Shown: positions 44,502 to 54,130, counted from the first letter of the stretch. The stretch is DNA of 64,000 bases from COE1 sp910588595 (GCA_948957135.1 CARDBT010000013.1:19735-83734), one strand, 5' to 3'. Made by a program: numbers and translations. Notes: a model not told the origin generated them from the sequence alone.

Positions 44502-45014
44502 CTACCCATACACACCAGCACACATCAACAGCAGACTCAGAAATGCCGGTATCGACAGACGTATCACACACCGCTTCTTGGTCTTGTCGACCTCATATGC
44601 ATCCACTGTTCCTGTCACAGCCGCTTTCCGAAGATATCGCATCAGATAAAAAAACCGCTCCCTGCTCTCTGTATACAAGCTCATCTTTGCGGCTGACACC
44701 ACCGCGGCGATCACCATTGTCACCAGCATATAGTCGATGAATCCCTCTATGCCCATGCAGCTGCGATAGCAGCCCACCATCATGAACAACTTGACATCTC
44801 CAGCTCCCATAGCCCCCAGCCGATAAAAGGGATAAAGGGCAATGAAGATCATCGCCGCCGCCCGCACAGCGTCCCATAGACCATTCATTGAATATGACAT
44901 ATATGTCATAATAAGTCCTGCCGCCATACCGACCATAATGCAGGCATTGGGTATCTTGTAATGATACCAGTCCATAAAAATGACAACACAAAACACACCT
45001 ATGAGGATCCCCAT
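44502..45014 (-). CDS. Prepilin peptidase, TadV/CpaA type
   Basis: A 170-residue membrane aspartyl protease. The first Asp is in FMDWYHYKIPN (residue 15), and the GxGD motif is in GAMGAGDVKLFMMVG near 72. No N-methylation domain. It processes Flp prepilin and pseudopilins. The start is ATG 45014, with AAGGA about 11 bases upstream. First gene of the Tad operon. Confidence 0.93.
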   Translation of the reverse strand: MGILIGVFCVVIFMDWYHYKIPNACIMVGMAAGLIMTYMSYSMNGLWDAVRAAAMIFIALYPFYRLGAMGAGDVKLFMMVGCYRSCMGIEGFIDYMLVTMVIAAVVSAAKMSLYTESRERFFYLMRYLRKAAVTGTVDAYEVDKTKKRCVIRLSIPAFLSLLLMCAGVYG

Positions 45015-45176
45015 ACTCTACGCTTCCTTTCTCGATCTATTGATCTGTAGAAACACAATCTGCATCCGTTATTTTCTACAGCCCCTAAATGGAATATCTC
45101 ACCGAATCTGGTGACTGATGAACCGCCTGTCACTGTGTTGACTGACAAGTGAACCATTTGCCGCGGAACAGTTTTG

Positions 45177-45256
45177 ATTATATACGATCCCTCCAAAATG
45201 TCCACTCGAAATGTCAAAATTAGCACAACTATTTTTTTATTGTGACATTTCCACAA
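45177..45256. promoter_or_regulatory. Divergent control region of the Tad operon and DUF2508 gene
   Basis: A minus-strand TATAAT (45177-45182) is a possible -10 for the Tad operon without a good -35. Upstream are a 9-bp inverted repeat GAAATGTCA/TGACATTTC (45208-45216 and 45243-45251) and, overlapping its right arm, the dyad TTGTGACATTTCCACAA (45240-45256). These look like operators. The remaining 475-bp gap shows no gene. Confidence 0.4.
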
Positions 45257-45489
45257 TACAGACAGGTAATACTATGGTGTTTATGTTAAATATCTACCTG
45301 TTTTTTGTATTGATTATTACAGTTCGAAACTTTACGAAATTATTTATCATATGTCCGGCAGTCTGTTCATGCAGCCATCTCCATCCATATAAACAAAAAA
45401 AAGAAAAAATATACATGAAATAACCATGCATATTTTTCCTTTTTTGTGACTATACTGTCTTATATAAAGAATTGAGAAAGGACATCCCC

Positions 45490-45804
45490 ATGAAAACATA
45501 TTTCAGTCTGAAAGGTATACTTAATCCCTCTGTAAATGCCGCTACCCCGCCGCGCACTCCGCGCGATATGCTGCTCGATGATATCCGCAAGACACAATGC
45601 GCCCTGGAGATCGCATACTCCGGTTTCGATAATGTCACCGACCCTGACCTGATAGACTGTTATATCTATGAAGTCAACTCTGCACTGAAACGCTACCGCT
45701 TCCTGCTGCAGCAGGCTGCACAGATGCAGCTCTACGAGGAGTACCACATGGATTCCCCGGAGTTCTGTGACGCCAAACCGCTCGTACAGCAGCCGATCAC
45801 ATAG
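45490..45804 (+). CDS. DUF2508 (YaaL-like) protein
   Basis: A 104-residue soluble protein. The core YSGFDNVTDPDLIDCYIYEVNSALKRYRFLLQQA matches DUF2508, a short helical family linked in Firmicutes with pre-spore/housekeeping loci but of unknown role. It has extra N- and C-terminal tails. The start is ATG 45490, seven bases after AAGGA. It converges on fliS with a shared terminator between. Confidence 0.8.
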   Translation: MKTYFSLKGILNPSVNAATPPRTPRDMLLDDIRKTQCALEIAYSGFDNVTDPDLIDCYIYEVNSALKRYRFLLQQAAQMQLYEEYHMDSPEFCDAKPLVQQPIT

Positions 45805-45854
45805 TCATTCCACTGTCTTTGATGACGACTGACAGCAACATATATTTCTATCAG

Positions 45855-45898
45855 CATTGCGTAAACAGCCGATATCACATTAACTGTTTTACGCAATG
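45855..45898. terminator. Bidirectional terminator between DUF2508 and FliS genes
   Basis: A 14-bp stem with one bulged base (CATTGCGTAAACAG and CTGTTTTACGCAATG), placed 50 bp after the DUF2508 stop and 5 bp after the fliS stop on the other strand. AT-rich on both sides. Confidence 0.7.
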
Positions 45899-45903
45899 AT
45901 TTA

Positions 45904-46380
45904 TTATATACAGTATCCTCTCGCGGCGCCGTACTGTGACAGGTTCTCATTGACATCAATCCTGTTATATGTAAATCCGGCGTACACATCCTGTGCGTTT
46001 TCCATAAGAGGCTGCGAATGGTCCTGCTTACTTACAGTGTGATATGCGTCCCGAAGCTTCTGAAACATTCCCGTGATCTGCGAAAGCTGCTTCGCATCTA
46101 TGCCCTGCATATCGCGCGCAAGCTCCCTGTCCGCAAACGCATAGATGGCAAAGAGATTTCTCGACAGATCATAGTGAAAGTCCAAGCTGCCTCTCAGCTC
46201 GGATATGCAGTTTCTAGCACACTGCATATCCTTTTTAAACTCCTGTTCACATCCGATCTCCTGTGCCGCTGCCGCGTCTTTCAGATACGTCAGTATCATA
46301 TCATATAATATCACGACCAGCTGCGAACGATTCGCCTGTGTGATGCGTCTTGTGAAAATCTGCTTCATTTCCCTTGTCAT
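45904..46380 (-). CDS. fliS: FliS-like flagellin chaperone
   Basis: A 158-residue helical protein. Its N-terminus (IFTRRITQANRSQLVVILYDM) has the Q/N-R-S-LV..LYD pattern of FliS, the cytoplasmic chaperone that keeps flagellin unfolded before export. It is longer than usual FliS by about 25 C-terminal residues. The start ATG 46380 has a weak ribosome binding site. It lies directly downstream of flagellin. Confidence 0.82.
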   Translation of the reverse strand: MTREMKQIFTRRITQANRSQLVVILYDMILTYLKDAAAAQEIGCEQEFKKDMQCARNCISELRGSLDFHYDLSRNLFAIYAFADRELARDMQGIDAKQLSQITGMFQKLRDAYHTVSKQDHSQPLMENAQDVYAGFTYNRIDVNENLSQYGAARGYCI

Positions 46381-46465
46381 ACCAACTAACCTGACCTTTC
46401 CATCTTTATCTAATCGCTGCAGTACTGTGCGCCCTGTAACGGCAAGCCGCAAATATCATACAACC

Positions 46466-48322
46466 TTACTGTAATAACTGCAATACCTGCTGAGGCCTCT
46501 CGTTCGCCTGTGCGAGCATTGAGGTGGACGCCTGCACCAACACCTGAACTGTCGAGTACTCTGTCATCTCTGTCGCCATATCCACATCCATGATGCGGGA
46601 ATACGATGCAGTGATATTCTCCTCTGTCGTATCCAGATTGGTGATCGTGTGCTCCAGGCGGTTCGAGTATGCACCGATCCTGGAACGGATCGCGGACAGC
46701 TGAACGATCGCATCACTCACATCGTCGATCGCAAGCCGCGCGGATTCCTCTGTGGTGAGATCGATCTTATCCACACCGAGATTCTCCGCCTTCAATGCCG
46801 GAATCTCCAGTTCCATGAACTGTCCTGCGTTCGCGCCGACCTGTACGATCATCGCTCCCATGCCGGTCACGTCGATCTTTAGGCAGTCGTTTGGATCATT
46901 GTTTCCGATGGTGTACTCCGTGCGGGTCGTCATCGTCTCCGTATAGAGGAAATCATCCAGCTTCTTCTGCGTCGGCATCACAGCGCCCAGATCATTGGTG
47001 TCCTGATAAAATGAAAACTCGATCGGTCCAAACGGTTTTGTTACCCCTGTCTTCCCGTCTGTCGCTTCATATGTGATCTTGAACGAACTGATAGATGTCG
47101 GATTTTCATTGTATTCCACCCCGGTGATCTTGATGGAACAATTTGGATTCTCACTCTTAAAGTACTCTGCAAAATCGTCCGCTAAACCTTTGCCGTTGTC
47201 ATCCTTATAGTCTGTGTAAATCTCATCGCTCCCGTCATTTAGCGGTTTTCCAGCCGAGTCAACATTGCTAAAGAAATTGAGTTCGCTAATATTATACCGC
47301 TTTCCATCGGGTCCCTTCACTGCAATGTTTCTGTAGTTTTTCACGGAACTAAAGGAGGTTGTTGTGACAACGGTTCCGCCGGTTGCTTTATTCTCATATA
47401 CCGTTTGTTTGCTTACTATTGCGTCAGGGTCTGTGCCCGCTGCCGTACTTGGCACCGATGTAGTTGTCGGTTTGTCGCTGGCATTATGAATCGGCGTCCT
47501 GTCGTTCACCGAGATCTTGATCTCGAAGTTACCCTGCGCCTTGATGACAATATTCTCATCCTCGACTGTAACCTTCGATCCCTCCGGAAACGCTTTGATC
47601 TGATCAATACCGCTATAATTGCCGATCGATGAACTGGTCACAAGACTATCTGTCAGGAGGTTGCTGTCATTGTTCACTTCGTACCGCTCCGTCTCGGTCT
47701 TCTGCGCCTCCTCGCGATTGTATTTGATATCTATGACCTTTCCATCAGAGTCCTTTTCCTTTGTCTCCTCCAATGTATACCTGGTTGTCATATCCTCATA
47801 GTGATAGTATTTCAGCTGCCCGATCACATATGTTCCCGTGGCGACACCCTCCGTGTGGGACATCACCTTGACGTTATCGATATTCGCATACGCCTTGAAC
47901 GCAAAGCTTCCGTCGAGCAGATTCTGGGAGTTAAATTCAGTCGTGCTCGCAATTCTGTCGATCTCGCTCACGAGCTGGTCGATCTCCGTCTGGATCATCT
48001 CTCTGTCCAATTCTGCATTAGTACCATTTGCCGACTGGATCGCAAGCTCATTCATACGCTGCAGGATATCGTGGATCTCCGCCATCGCACCGTCTGCGGT
48101 ATTCAGCGCGGACAGACCGTCATTGGCGCTCTGGTTCGCCTCCTGCAGGCTCTTGATCTGTGCGTTCATACGCCTTGCGATCGCCAGCCCGGCAGCATTG
48201 TCCGCCGCGCTGTTGATCTTGTATCCGCTCGACAGCCTCTTGGTTGATGCAGCCACTCTTTTATCATTATTGTTCATAGCATTTCTCGCTATGATCGATG
48301 AAACATTGTAATTAATCCTCAT
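46466..48322 (-). CDS. Flagellin
   Basis: The major filament protein, 618 residues. Conserved D0/D1 N-terminus (1-145) with RLSSGYKINSAADNAAGLAI and the TLR5-recognition-like stretch LQRMNELAIQSANGT near 88-102. A very large variable central region (about 150-480) is rich in Thr/Asp/Glu. The C-terminal D1/D0 ends MLAQANERPQQVLQLLQ. The N-terminus needs no signal peptide (flagellar export). The start is ATG 48322 after GAGG. It follows the DUF6240 gene by 50 bp. Confidence 0.96.
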   Translation of the reverse strand: MRINYNVSSIIARNAMNNNDKRVAASTKRLSSGYKINSAADNAAGLAIARRMNAQIKSLQEANQSANDGLSALNTADGAMAEIHDILQRMNELAIQSANGTNAELDREMIQTEIDQLVSEIDRIASTTEFNSQNLLDGSFAFKAYANIDNVKVMSHTEGVATGTYVIGQLKYYHYEDMTTRYTLEETKEKDSDGKVIDIKYNREEAQKTETERYEVNNDSNLLTDSLVTSSSIGNYSGIDQIKAFPEGSKVTVEDENIVIKAQGNFEIKISVNDRTPIHNASDKPTTTSVPSTAAGTDPDAIVSKQTVYENKATGGTVVTTTSFSSVKNYRNIAVKGPDGKRYNISELNFFSNVDSAGKPLNDGSDEIYTDYKDDNGKGLADDFAEYFKSENPNCSIKITGVEYNENPTSISSFKITYEATDGKTGVTKPFGPIEFSFYQDTNDLGAVMPTQKKLDDFLYTETMTTRTEYTIGNNDPNDCLKIDVTGMGAMIVQVGANAGQFMELEIPALKAENLGVDKIDLTTEESARLAIDDVSDAIVQLSAIRSRIGAYSNRLEHTITNLDTTEENITASYSRIMDVDMATEMTEYSTVQVLVQASTSMLAQANERPQQVLQLLQ

Positions 48323-48372
48323 GCATTTTCCTCTTTCTTAACTAAGCCTTTAAACACCGTCAAATATCTTGC

Positions 48373-51300
48373 TCACACTGCTTTTAACACTGTCAGGAAA
48401 GCTTTTGCGGTCTGATACAGTTCGCTGGTGGAAACCTTTTCCTGTCCTGCTGTACTCCCTGCGTCCCTGTCCTGCCCAAATTTGTTCAGATCAACAGACT
48501 GTGTATGTACCAAACTGACGTTTATTTTTCTGTCGCTGGTACTGCCAAATTCCTGTCTGACTGCAGCCTCTATCTGTGCCAGCTCAGTCTTCTGTGCCTT
48601 ATTTTCATACACGATCATTCCGGATATCCGGTCGTTCGTCACATCAAACTCAGCCGCCACTTTGCCGAGACTCTGCGTGTCCATGGTAACTGCCACTTTG
48701 CCGGTCTTTGATGCATTGTGATAGATCTTGAGGTTGACCGATGTGATCTCTCCCCTGATGTTCATCGGGATCTCGTAATTCTCTTCCCTTGCCAGGTTCC
48801 CGGCGAGAGAAAGCCCTTTATACAATGCCTTTGCAGCTTTTATATCAATCCTTGCACTTGCCGTATCCCCGGTGTAGATCATCTGCTCCACAGCCTTGTT
48901 TGCCTCGCTGATGATCTCCTGATAGGACACACCCGCCTTCTTTGCGTCCGTCAGATTATCAACGAAGCTGTCCGCCTGCCTCAGCACTGCACTATCATCT
49001 GTCGCAGTGTCTGTCCCGTCCGCTTCGTCATCCTCTGTATCCCCTGTATTTCTCTGGATGATCTGCCTGAACAGTGAACCGCGCTCAAAGATCAGTGTGG
49101 ATGCCGCCTGCACATTGTCCATGCTGATGTTCTGACCATAGTCGATCAGCGCCTCGATGATCTGCTCATCGATCTGCTCCACCTCGTGCATATCATTTCT
49201 GAAACTTTTCAGGTCCTTTGCTTTCTCCTGCTCTGCCTGCCTGCTGTCCTCTGTTGCCCGCGCCGTCTTCACCGTGTCAGCAAACGCTTCGATCGTTGTC
49301 TCCGCAGTGATATCCGACGGATCGAGCTTCGCAAAATCTGTCTTTGCCGCAAGCTCATCGTTGATCTCTCCGGAAAGCCGTGCATAGTATTTTTCCTGTC
49401 TGGCTGTGTCGGATCCCGCTTCCTGTCTTGCTGACTCGCCGTTTGCCGGATCATGATATCCCGCGTTGATCTGCGCATCGATCGCCTTGCCCTTCGTGAT
49501 CAGCTCCTCTAATCCACCGAATCCGTCATCCACGCGCACGTCCATATTTTTGTCCGCCGCTGTCCGCACCGCCGACAGCATATTCTTGAAATTCATCTGA
49601 GCGCCCGCCGCCACAAGGCTTCCGATCACCGCACCGTCTGATTTTTCGATCTGGCGGAACATCCTGTATATGCCAATATATGCTTCCCGCTCCTCGGCGT
49701 TGATACCGCCGCTTCTGTCAAGCCGCTGCAGGAATTTCGAATATTTTTCCGCATCCTGCACGGGATCTGTGTCCTGTGCGTCCAGATACGCTTCCAGCTC
49801 TTCCATCGTCATCTCGAGCGGGTTTTTCTGCTCGCGTATCATCTGAAGCGTCGTCGCCGGTGTCATCCTGCCGATCACTCCTGTAACCTGACGGTCCGCT
49901 TCCTTGACAGCATTGATATTGTCCTCATCGATCTCCATGCGGTTGTAGCCAAGGATCCTGATCGCGCGCCTGTTTGACTCATTCGTCTCCAATCCCAGAT
50001 CCGTAAGAATATCGTCGATATTGCGAAAAGCCTTGCTGATCTTGTCGCCCAGATCCCTGCGCGGCTCCGTCATCAGTGTCTCGTATGCCTCTGAGGCTTT
50101 TTTGTGACTCGGATTCTTGTTATCCCCCTGCTGGTTCAACTGGTTTTCCAGCTGATCCTGGAGCTCCCTGCCTGCCTCGTGTATGTGGAGGAGCGTGCTC
50201 TGAGAGACCTTCGAAAGAATCTTCCCGATCACTGCCGCCGGCATTCCCGCCAGTTCTTTTGTCCTGGTCAGCGTCTCTTCGTACAGCAGCGCGCGCTCTG
50301 TGTTCTCCTCCGCGTCCGCTCCCTGAAAGAGTACCGCATTAATGCGCTCTTCCACAGCCCGCAGTGCTTCCACAAGCTTGGAGAGCTCGGTTGTATCCAC
50401 AGAAATCCCCGCTTTGAGAAGATGTCTGTTTGCCTCCTCCGTCATCATGAGACGGATCTCCTCCAACTGGCGCCTTGCCTGCACTTCCTTCAAAGCTGCG
50501 GCATCCGTCGCTTCACTGACGTTTGTTTCATCTGTATCGATATCGGCTGCTGTAGCCGCTTCTCTTCCGGAGACACGATCTCCCTGATCCTCCGGCTTTG
50601 GCGCAGATACCTGCTGTTTCTCGATCTGTTCCTGTGCCTCTGCCAGATTTTTGATATTCATCTCTTTTCCCGACTCGGCTACCTTGTGGACCGCCTCATC
50701 GGAGATCTGTCCGGAAAGTTTTCCTACCTGCTCTGCGATCTCGTGCGCCTGTTCTGCGATAGAGCGCTCGCCCCTCATGTCAGCCTTTGTCGGCGCCTTG
50801 CCGTTTTCCATTGCCTTGACACAGATATCGGCGATCGCGTTTTGGTCCATCGGAAGCGTCAGATTCCTCAGCTCCGTAACCTTCATGAGATTGTCTGCAT
50901 TCAGCTCAATCCCCGCCTCGACAAGCCATCTGGCATTCTCAAACGCCGCGGCATCCGTGTCCAGCCCTGCCTCTTTCACGACAGAATCTATGCGGCTCTC
51001 CAGATTCTCCCAGTTGATGCTGTCTGCCTTCTTTGCGTAATATTTACCATAATTGCCCTGCCCCTCACTGTAATAGCCCTGGGACTGGCGCACATTTTCC
51101 GTGCTCGAGTACTGTGCCTTGTAAATGTTCTCTATCGTGGGCGCCTTGCCGTTCACGATCAGATATTTTATGGCATCGTCAGAGAGTTCCCCGATGCCCG
51201 ACGCTTCCATCACAGCACCGACAAGCTCTGCGATATTCTCATTTGTGACAGGCATGTCACTTTCCTGCAGCGCGTCCGAGAGCTTTCCCACAAGCTCATT

Positions 51301-51759
51301 CACGAGCGTGCCCGCATTTGTCCTGCTGCCTACGATCTGCTCGATCGTAGCCAGATCAAGATCGTCATTGTATCCTTCAACCTCGACTCCTGCCTTTGCC
51401 AGCGTCACCTTGATCCTGTCTACAATCGTCACATAAGTCTCCACATCAACGCTTCCAGGACGAAACCCTTCCTCCTGCATCTTCTGAAGATCTTCCCCCG
51501 AAACGCAGCTGGACATCACTATCATAAAGTCTTTCTTGGATTGAGCATTTGAATTAGCTGCCTGCTGCATAATCTCTTCAGCGGTCATTCCATGACCTCC
51601 GTATGCTTCGTTATCCATAACTTTATCAGCGATGTCCAGTGTGTAACCGCTCCTGGCAACAGTTCCTGTCCCCTGTGCGGCTGGTTTGTATGTAGTTGTA
51701 GTTGATTCGGTGTTGACTGGTACAGAGGCGGAATACTGCGTATCTACCGTAATATTCAT
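48373..51759 (-). CDS. DUF6240-type giant with repeats and FliK-like C-terminus
   Basis: A 1128-residue, acidic, mostly helical protein upstream of flagellin. At least eight degenerate units of about 20 residues share hydrophobic-xxLxxxGxxhxxxNh, for example YLIVNGKAPTIENIYKA, LVEAGIELNADNLMKV, VAESGKEMNIKNLAEA and LVAAGAQMNFKNMLSA. The last 120 residues resemble the FliK hook-length domain (VAVTMDTQSLGKVAAEFDV, MIVYENKA). Function unproven; a ruler or export-gate role is an inference. The start is the second of two ATGs (51759), six bases after AGGGA. Confidence 0.85.
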   Translation of the reverse strand: MNITVDTQYSASVPVNTESTTTTYKPAAQGTGTVARSGYTLDIADKVMDNEAYGGHGMTAEEIMQQAANSNAQSKKDFMIVMSSCVSGEDLQKMQEEGFRPGSVDVETYVTIVDRIKVTLAKAGVEVEGYNDDLDLATIEQIVGSRTNAGTLVNELVGKLSDALQESDMPVTNENIAELVGAVMEASGIGELSDDAIKYLIVNGKAPTIENIYKAQYSSTENVRQSQGYYSEGQGNYGKYYAKKADSINWENLESRIDSVVKEAGLDTDAAAFENARWLVEAGIELNADNLMKVTELRNLTLPMDQNAIADICVKAMENGKAPTKADMRGERSIAEQAHEIAEQVGKLSGQISDEAVHKVAESGKEMNIKNLAEAQEQIEKQQVSAPKPEDQGDRVSGREAATAADIDTDETNVSEATDAAALKEVQARRQLEEIRLMMTEEANRHLLKAGISVDTTELSKLVEALRAVEERINAVLFQGADAEENTERALLYEETLTRTKELAGMPAAVIGKILSKVSQSTLLHIHEAGRELQDQLENQLNQQGDNKNPSHKKASEAYETLMTEPRRDLGDKISKAFRNIDDILTDLGLETNESNRRAIRILGYNRMEIDEDNINAVKEADRQVTGVIGRMTPATTLQMIREQKNPLEMTMEELEAYLDAQDTDPVQDAEKYSKFLQRLDRSGGINAEEREAYIGIYRMFRQIEKSDGAVIGSLVAAGAQMNFKNMLSAVRTAADKNMDVRVDDGFGGLEELITKGKAIDAQINAGYHDPANGESARQEAGSDTARQEKYYARLSGEINDELAAKTDFAKLDPSDITAETTIEAFADTVKTARATEDSRQAEQEKAKDLKSFRNDMHEVEQIDEQIIEALIDYGQNISMDNVQAASTLIFERGSLFRQIIQRNTGDTEDDEADGTDTATDDSAVLRQADSFVDNLTDAKKAGVSYQEIISEANKAVEQMIYTGDTASARIDIKAAKALYKGLSLAGNLAREENYEIPMNIRGEITSVNLKIYHNASKTGKVAVTMDTQSLGKVAAEFDVTNDRISGMIVYENKAQKTELAQIEAAVRQEFGSTSDRKINVSLVHTQSVDLNKFGQDRDAGSTAGQEKVSTSELYQTAKAFLTVLKAV

Positions 51760-51864
51760 ACACATTCCCTGCTCTTTCCCGTCTTTAATATGTATGTCTG
51801 CCGGAGCCCCGCTGTCTTACAGTGTGTTGGGGGCACCATAACCCAGACATTTCTCTTGTAGTAT

Positions 51865-51891
51865 ATGTCGGAATATTTTCAGAAAAACTTA
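51865..51891 (-). promoter_or_regulatory. Possible sigma-28 (SigD) flagellar promoter
   Basis: Minus strand TAAG, 15-bp spacer, TCCGACAT, against the consensus TAAA-N15-GCCGATAT (3 of 4 and 6 of 8 matches). It lies about 110 bp before the DUF6240 gene, which heads the flagellin unit. Confidence 0.45.
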
Positions 51892-51907
51892 AGAGTCGAT
51901 TTGATTT

Positions 51908-52414
51908 TTATTCTTTCCATTGCCCGTGATGCAGGGCGCCCTGCATCTGCAGTCCCGCGAAGTCAAGCTGCCTCAGCGCCTCGTAGAGCACGATGCTGAC
52001 ACTGTTTGCAAGATTCAGGCTTCTGATGCTGTCCAGCATGGGGATCCGAATGCAGGTATCCGCGTGGTCCATCAGGATCTCCTCAGGGATCCCGGCACTC
52101 TCCCTGCCAAACATGATAAAATCATCCGCACCAAACTGTGCCTGTGTGTACACCTTCTTTGCCTTGGTCGTCGCAAGCCAGAGTCTCGCCCCCGGGTTCG
52201 GTGCCAGGCACTTCTGCACAAATTCCTCGTAGTTTATGTAGCGCCGCACGTCGAGGCGCTCCCAGTAGTCCATGCCCGCCCTCCGGAGCTCCTTTCCCGT
52301 CAGGCGGAACCCCAGCGGCTCGATCATATGAAGCACTGTTCCTGTCGCGACACACGTCCTGCCGATATTTCCAGTATTTGCCGGGATCTCCGGCTGATGC
52401 AGTACTATATTCAT
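51908..52414 (-). CDS. trmL: tRNA (cytidine/uridine-34-2'-O)-methyltransferase
   Basis: A 168-residue SPOUT-family methyltransferase modifying the wobble base of tRNA-Leu. The family start HQPEIPANTGNIGRTCVATG, the middle DFIMFGRESAGIPEEIL and the knot segment RIPMLDSIRSLNLANSVSIV are all present. Length fits TrmL. The start is ATG 52414 after GGGGGAG. It follows the aminotransferase gene with a GGCAGGG/CCCTGCC hairpin between. Confidence 0.94.
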   Translation of the reverse strand: MNIVLHQPEIPANTGNIGRTCVATGTVLHMIEPLGFRLTGKELRRAGMDYWERLDVRRYINYEEFVQKCLAPNPGARLWLATTKAKKVYTQAQFGADDFIMFGRESAGIPEEILMDHADTCIRIPMLDSIRSLNLANSVSIVLYEALRQLDFAGLQMQGALHHGQWKE

Positions 52415-52475
52415 CTATATCTACTCCCCCGGTGAGGCAGGGAATGCCCTGCCCCATCGATCTCATGACAGTCAG

Positions 52476-53651
52476 TTACACAGTCTGTTTCAGCCTGCTG
52501 ACAAAACGCTCGAGCCTTGCGATCGCCTTCTTGAGATTCTCGAGCGAGTACGCATAGGAGATCCGCAGAAATCCCTCGCCGCTGTCTCCGAAAGCATTTC
52601 CGGGCACGACCGCAAGCTTTTCCTCGTGCAGAAGCCTTGATGCAAACTCGTCACTCGTCATGCCAAACTGTTTGACACATGGGAATATGTAAAATGCGCC
52701 AAACGGCTCAAAGCACTCCAGCCCCATCTCCTGAAAGGCATTTACCAGATAACGGCGCCTCTGATTGTACGAATCGCGCATCATCTGCACATCGCTGTCG
52801 CCGTTTCTGAGCGCATCGATCGCCGCATACTGCGATGTTGTCGGCGCACACATGATGCAGAACTGGTGGATCTTGTACATCTGTTCGATGATCGCTTTGG
52901 GTCCGCACGCGTAGCCGAGCCGCCACCCTGTCATCGCATAGGATTTCGAGAAACCGTTGATCAGGATCGTCCGCTCCCACATTCCCGGGATATTGGCAAT
53001 GGACACATGCTTATCCGTGTAGCACAGCTCCGCATAGATCTCATCAGAGAGCACAAACAGATCATGCCGCTCGATCACCTCCGCGATCTCCTCCAGATCT
53101 TTGCGCTCCATGACTGCACCCGTCGGATTGTTCGGAAAAGGCAGGATCAGCACCTTTGTCCGTTCCGTCACCGCAGCCTCCAGCTCCGCTGCCGTCAGCC
53201 GGAACTGGTTCTCATTCTTCAATTCGATGATGACCGGCTTAGCCCCTGCCAGAACCGCGCAGGGCTCATAGGAGACGTAACTTGGCTGGGGTATGATGAC
53301 CTCGTCTCCAGGATCCACCATGGCGCGCAGGGCGATGTCGATCGCCTCCGAACCGCCGACAGTCACCAGGATCCCGTCCTTCGGGTCATAGTTTAGATCA
53401 AAACGTCTGTTCAGATATCGGTTGATCTCCTCGCGGAGCTCCAGCAAACCTGCATTTGCCGTATAAAATGTGCGTCCCTTCTCGAGCGAGTAGATCCCCT
53501 CATCCCTGATATGCCACGGCGTCTCAAAGTCGGGCTCGCCGACGCCGAGTGAGATCACATCGGGATCGTTCATCTCACTCACGATATCAAAGTATTTGCG
53601 GATCCCTGACGGCTTAATCGTAACGATCGTATTGGATAATGGATTTCTCAT
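52476..53651 (-). CDS. PLP-dependent aminotransferase, class I/II
   Basis: A 391-residue fold-type I aminotransferase of the AspB/PatA group. The PLP lysine is in NGFSKSYAMTGWRLGY. Other PLP contacts are in FPNNPTGAVM and LSDEIYAELCY. Substrate not defined (aspartate, aromatic or branched-chain amino acids). The start ATG 53651 overlaps the Lrp stop codon as ATGA, so the two are translated together. Confidence 0.93.
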   Translation of the reverse strand: MRNPLSNTIVTIKPSGIRKYFDIVSEMNDPDVISLGVGEPDFETPWHIRDEGIYSLEKGRTFYTANAGLLELREEINRYLNRRFDLNYDPKDGILVTVGGSEAIDIALRAMVDPGDEVIIPQPSYVSYEPCAVLAGAKPVIIELKNENQFRLTAAELEAAVTERTKVLILPFPNNPTGAVMERKDLEEIAEVIERHDLFVLSDEIYAELCYTDKHVSIANIPGMWERTILINGFSKSYAMTGWRLGYACGPKAIIEQMYKIHQFCIMCAPTTSQYAAIDALRNGDSDVQMMRDSYNQRRRYLVNAFQEMGLECFEPFGAFYIFPCVKQFGMTSDEFASRLLHEEKLAVVPGNAFGDSGEGFLRISYAYSLENLKKAIARLERFVSRLKQTV

Positions 53652-54130
53652 GGCGTCACCTGCATCCTTTCATCAGACTCTTTCTTCCCGAGGATCGTGC
53701 CGTGATCCTTGTACTTTTTCAGGATAAAGTGAGTCGCCGTGCTGATGACCGTATCCAGCGTGGAGAGCTTATCTGACACAAAATTGGAAACCTCCTTGAG
53801 CGTCTTTCCCTCCAGGCTTACCAGCAGATCATATCCGCCCGAGATCAGATACACCGCATGCACTTCAGGGTACTTGTAAATGCGCTCCGCAATACTGTCA
53901 AATCCCTTTCCGCGCTGCGGCGTCACGCGCACCTCGATCAGCGCGCTGACCTTCTCCACCGAGGTTTTTTCCCAGTCGATCAGCGTGTGGTATCCGCAGA
54001 TGATCCCCTCTTTTTCCATCTGTTCCATCTCATTGATGACATCCGTCTCCTCCATGCCCAGGATCACTGCAAGCTCGTGCAGGTCGATCCTGCTGTTCTT
54101 TTCTATGATTGATAATATCTGTTCTCTCAT
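53648..54130 (-). CDS. Lrp/AsnC-family regulator
   Basis: A 160-residue regulator. The N-terminal HTH (about 1-55: LHELAVILGMEETDVINEMEQMEKEGII) is followed by an RAM/ligand-binding domain (65-140) with VHAVYLISGGYDLLVSLEG. It probably senses an amino acid handled by the aminotransferase it is coupled to. The start is ATG 54130 after GGAGGAG. Its first 101 bp also encode the tail of the preceding gene in another frame. Confidence 0.9.
   Translation of the reverse strand: MREQILSIIEKNSRIDLHELAVILGMEETDVINEMEQMEKEGIICGYHTLIDWEKTSVEKVSALIEVRVTPQRGKGFDSIAERIYKYPEVHAVYLISGGYDLLVSLEGKTLKEVSNFVSDKLSTLDTVISTATHFILKKYKDHGTILGKKESDERMQVTP

Noticed and set aside
50104..51552. A 482-codon plus-strand frame
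   Set aside because: Antisense shadow of the DUF6240 gene; its composition (Cys/His/Leu/Arg-rich) is typical of a complementary-strand frame.
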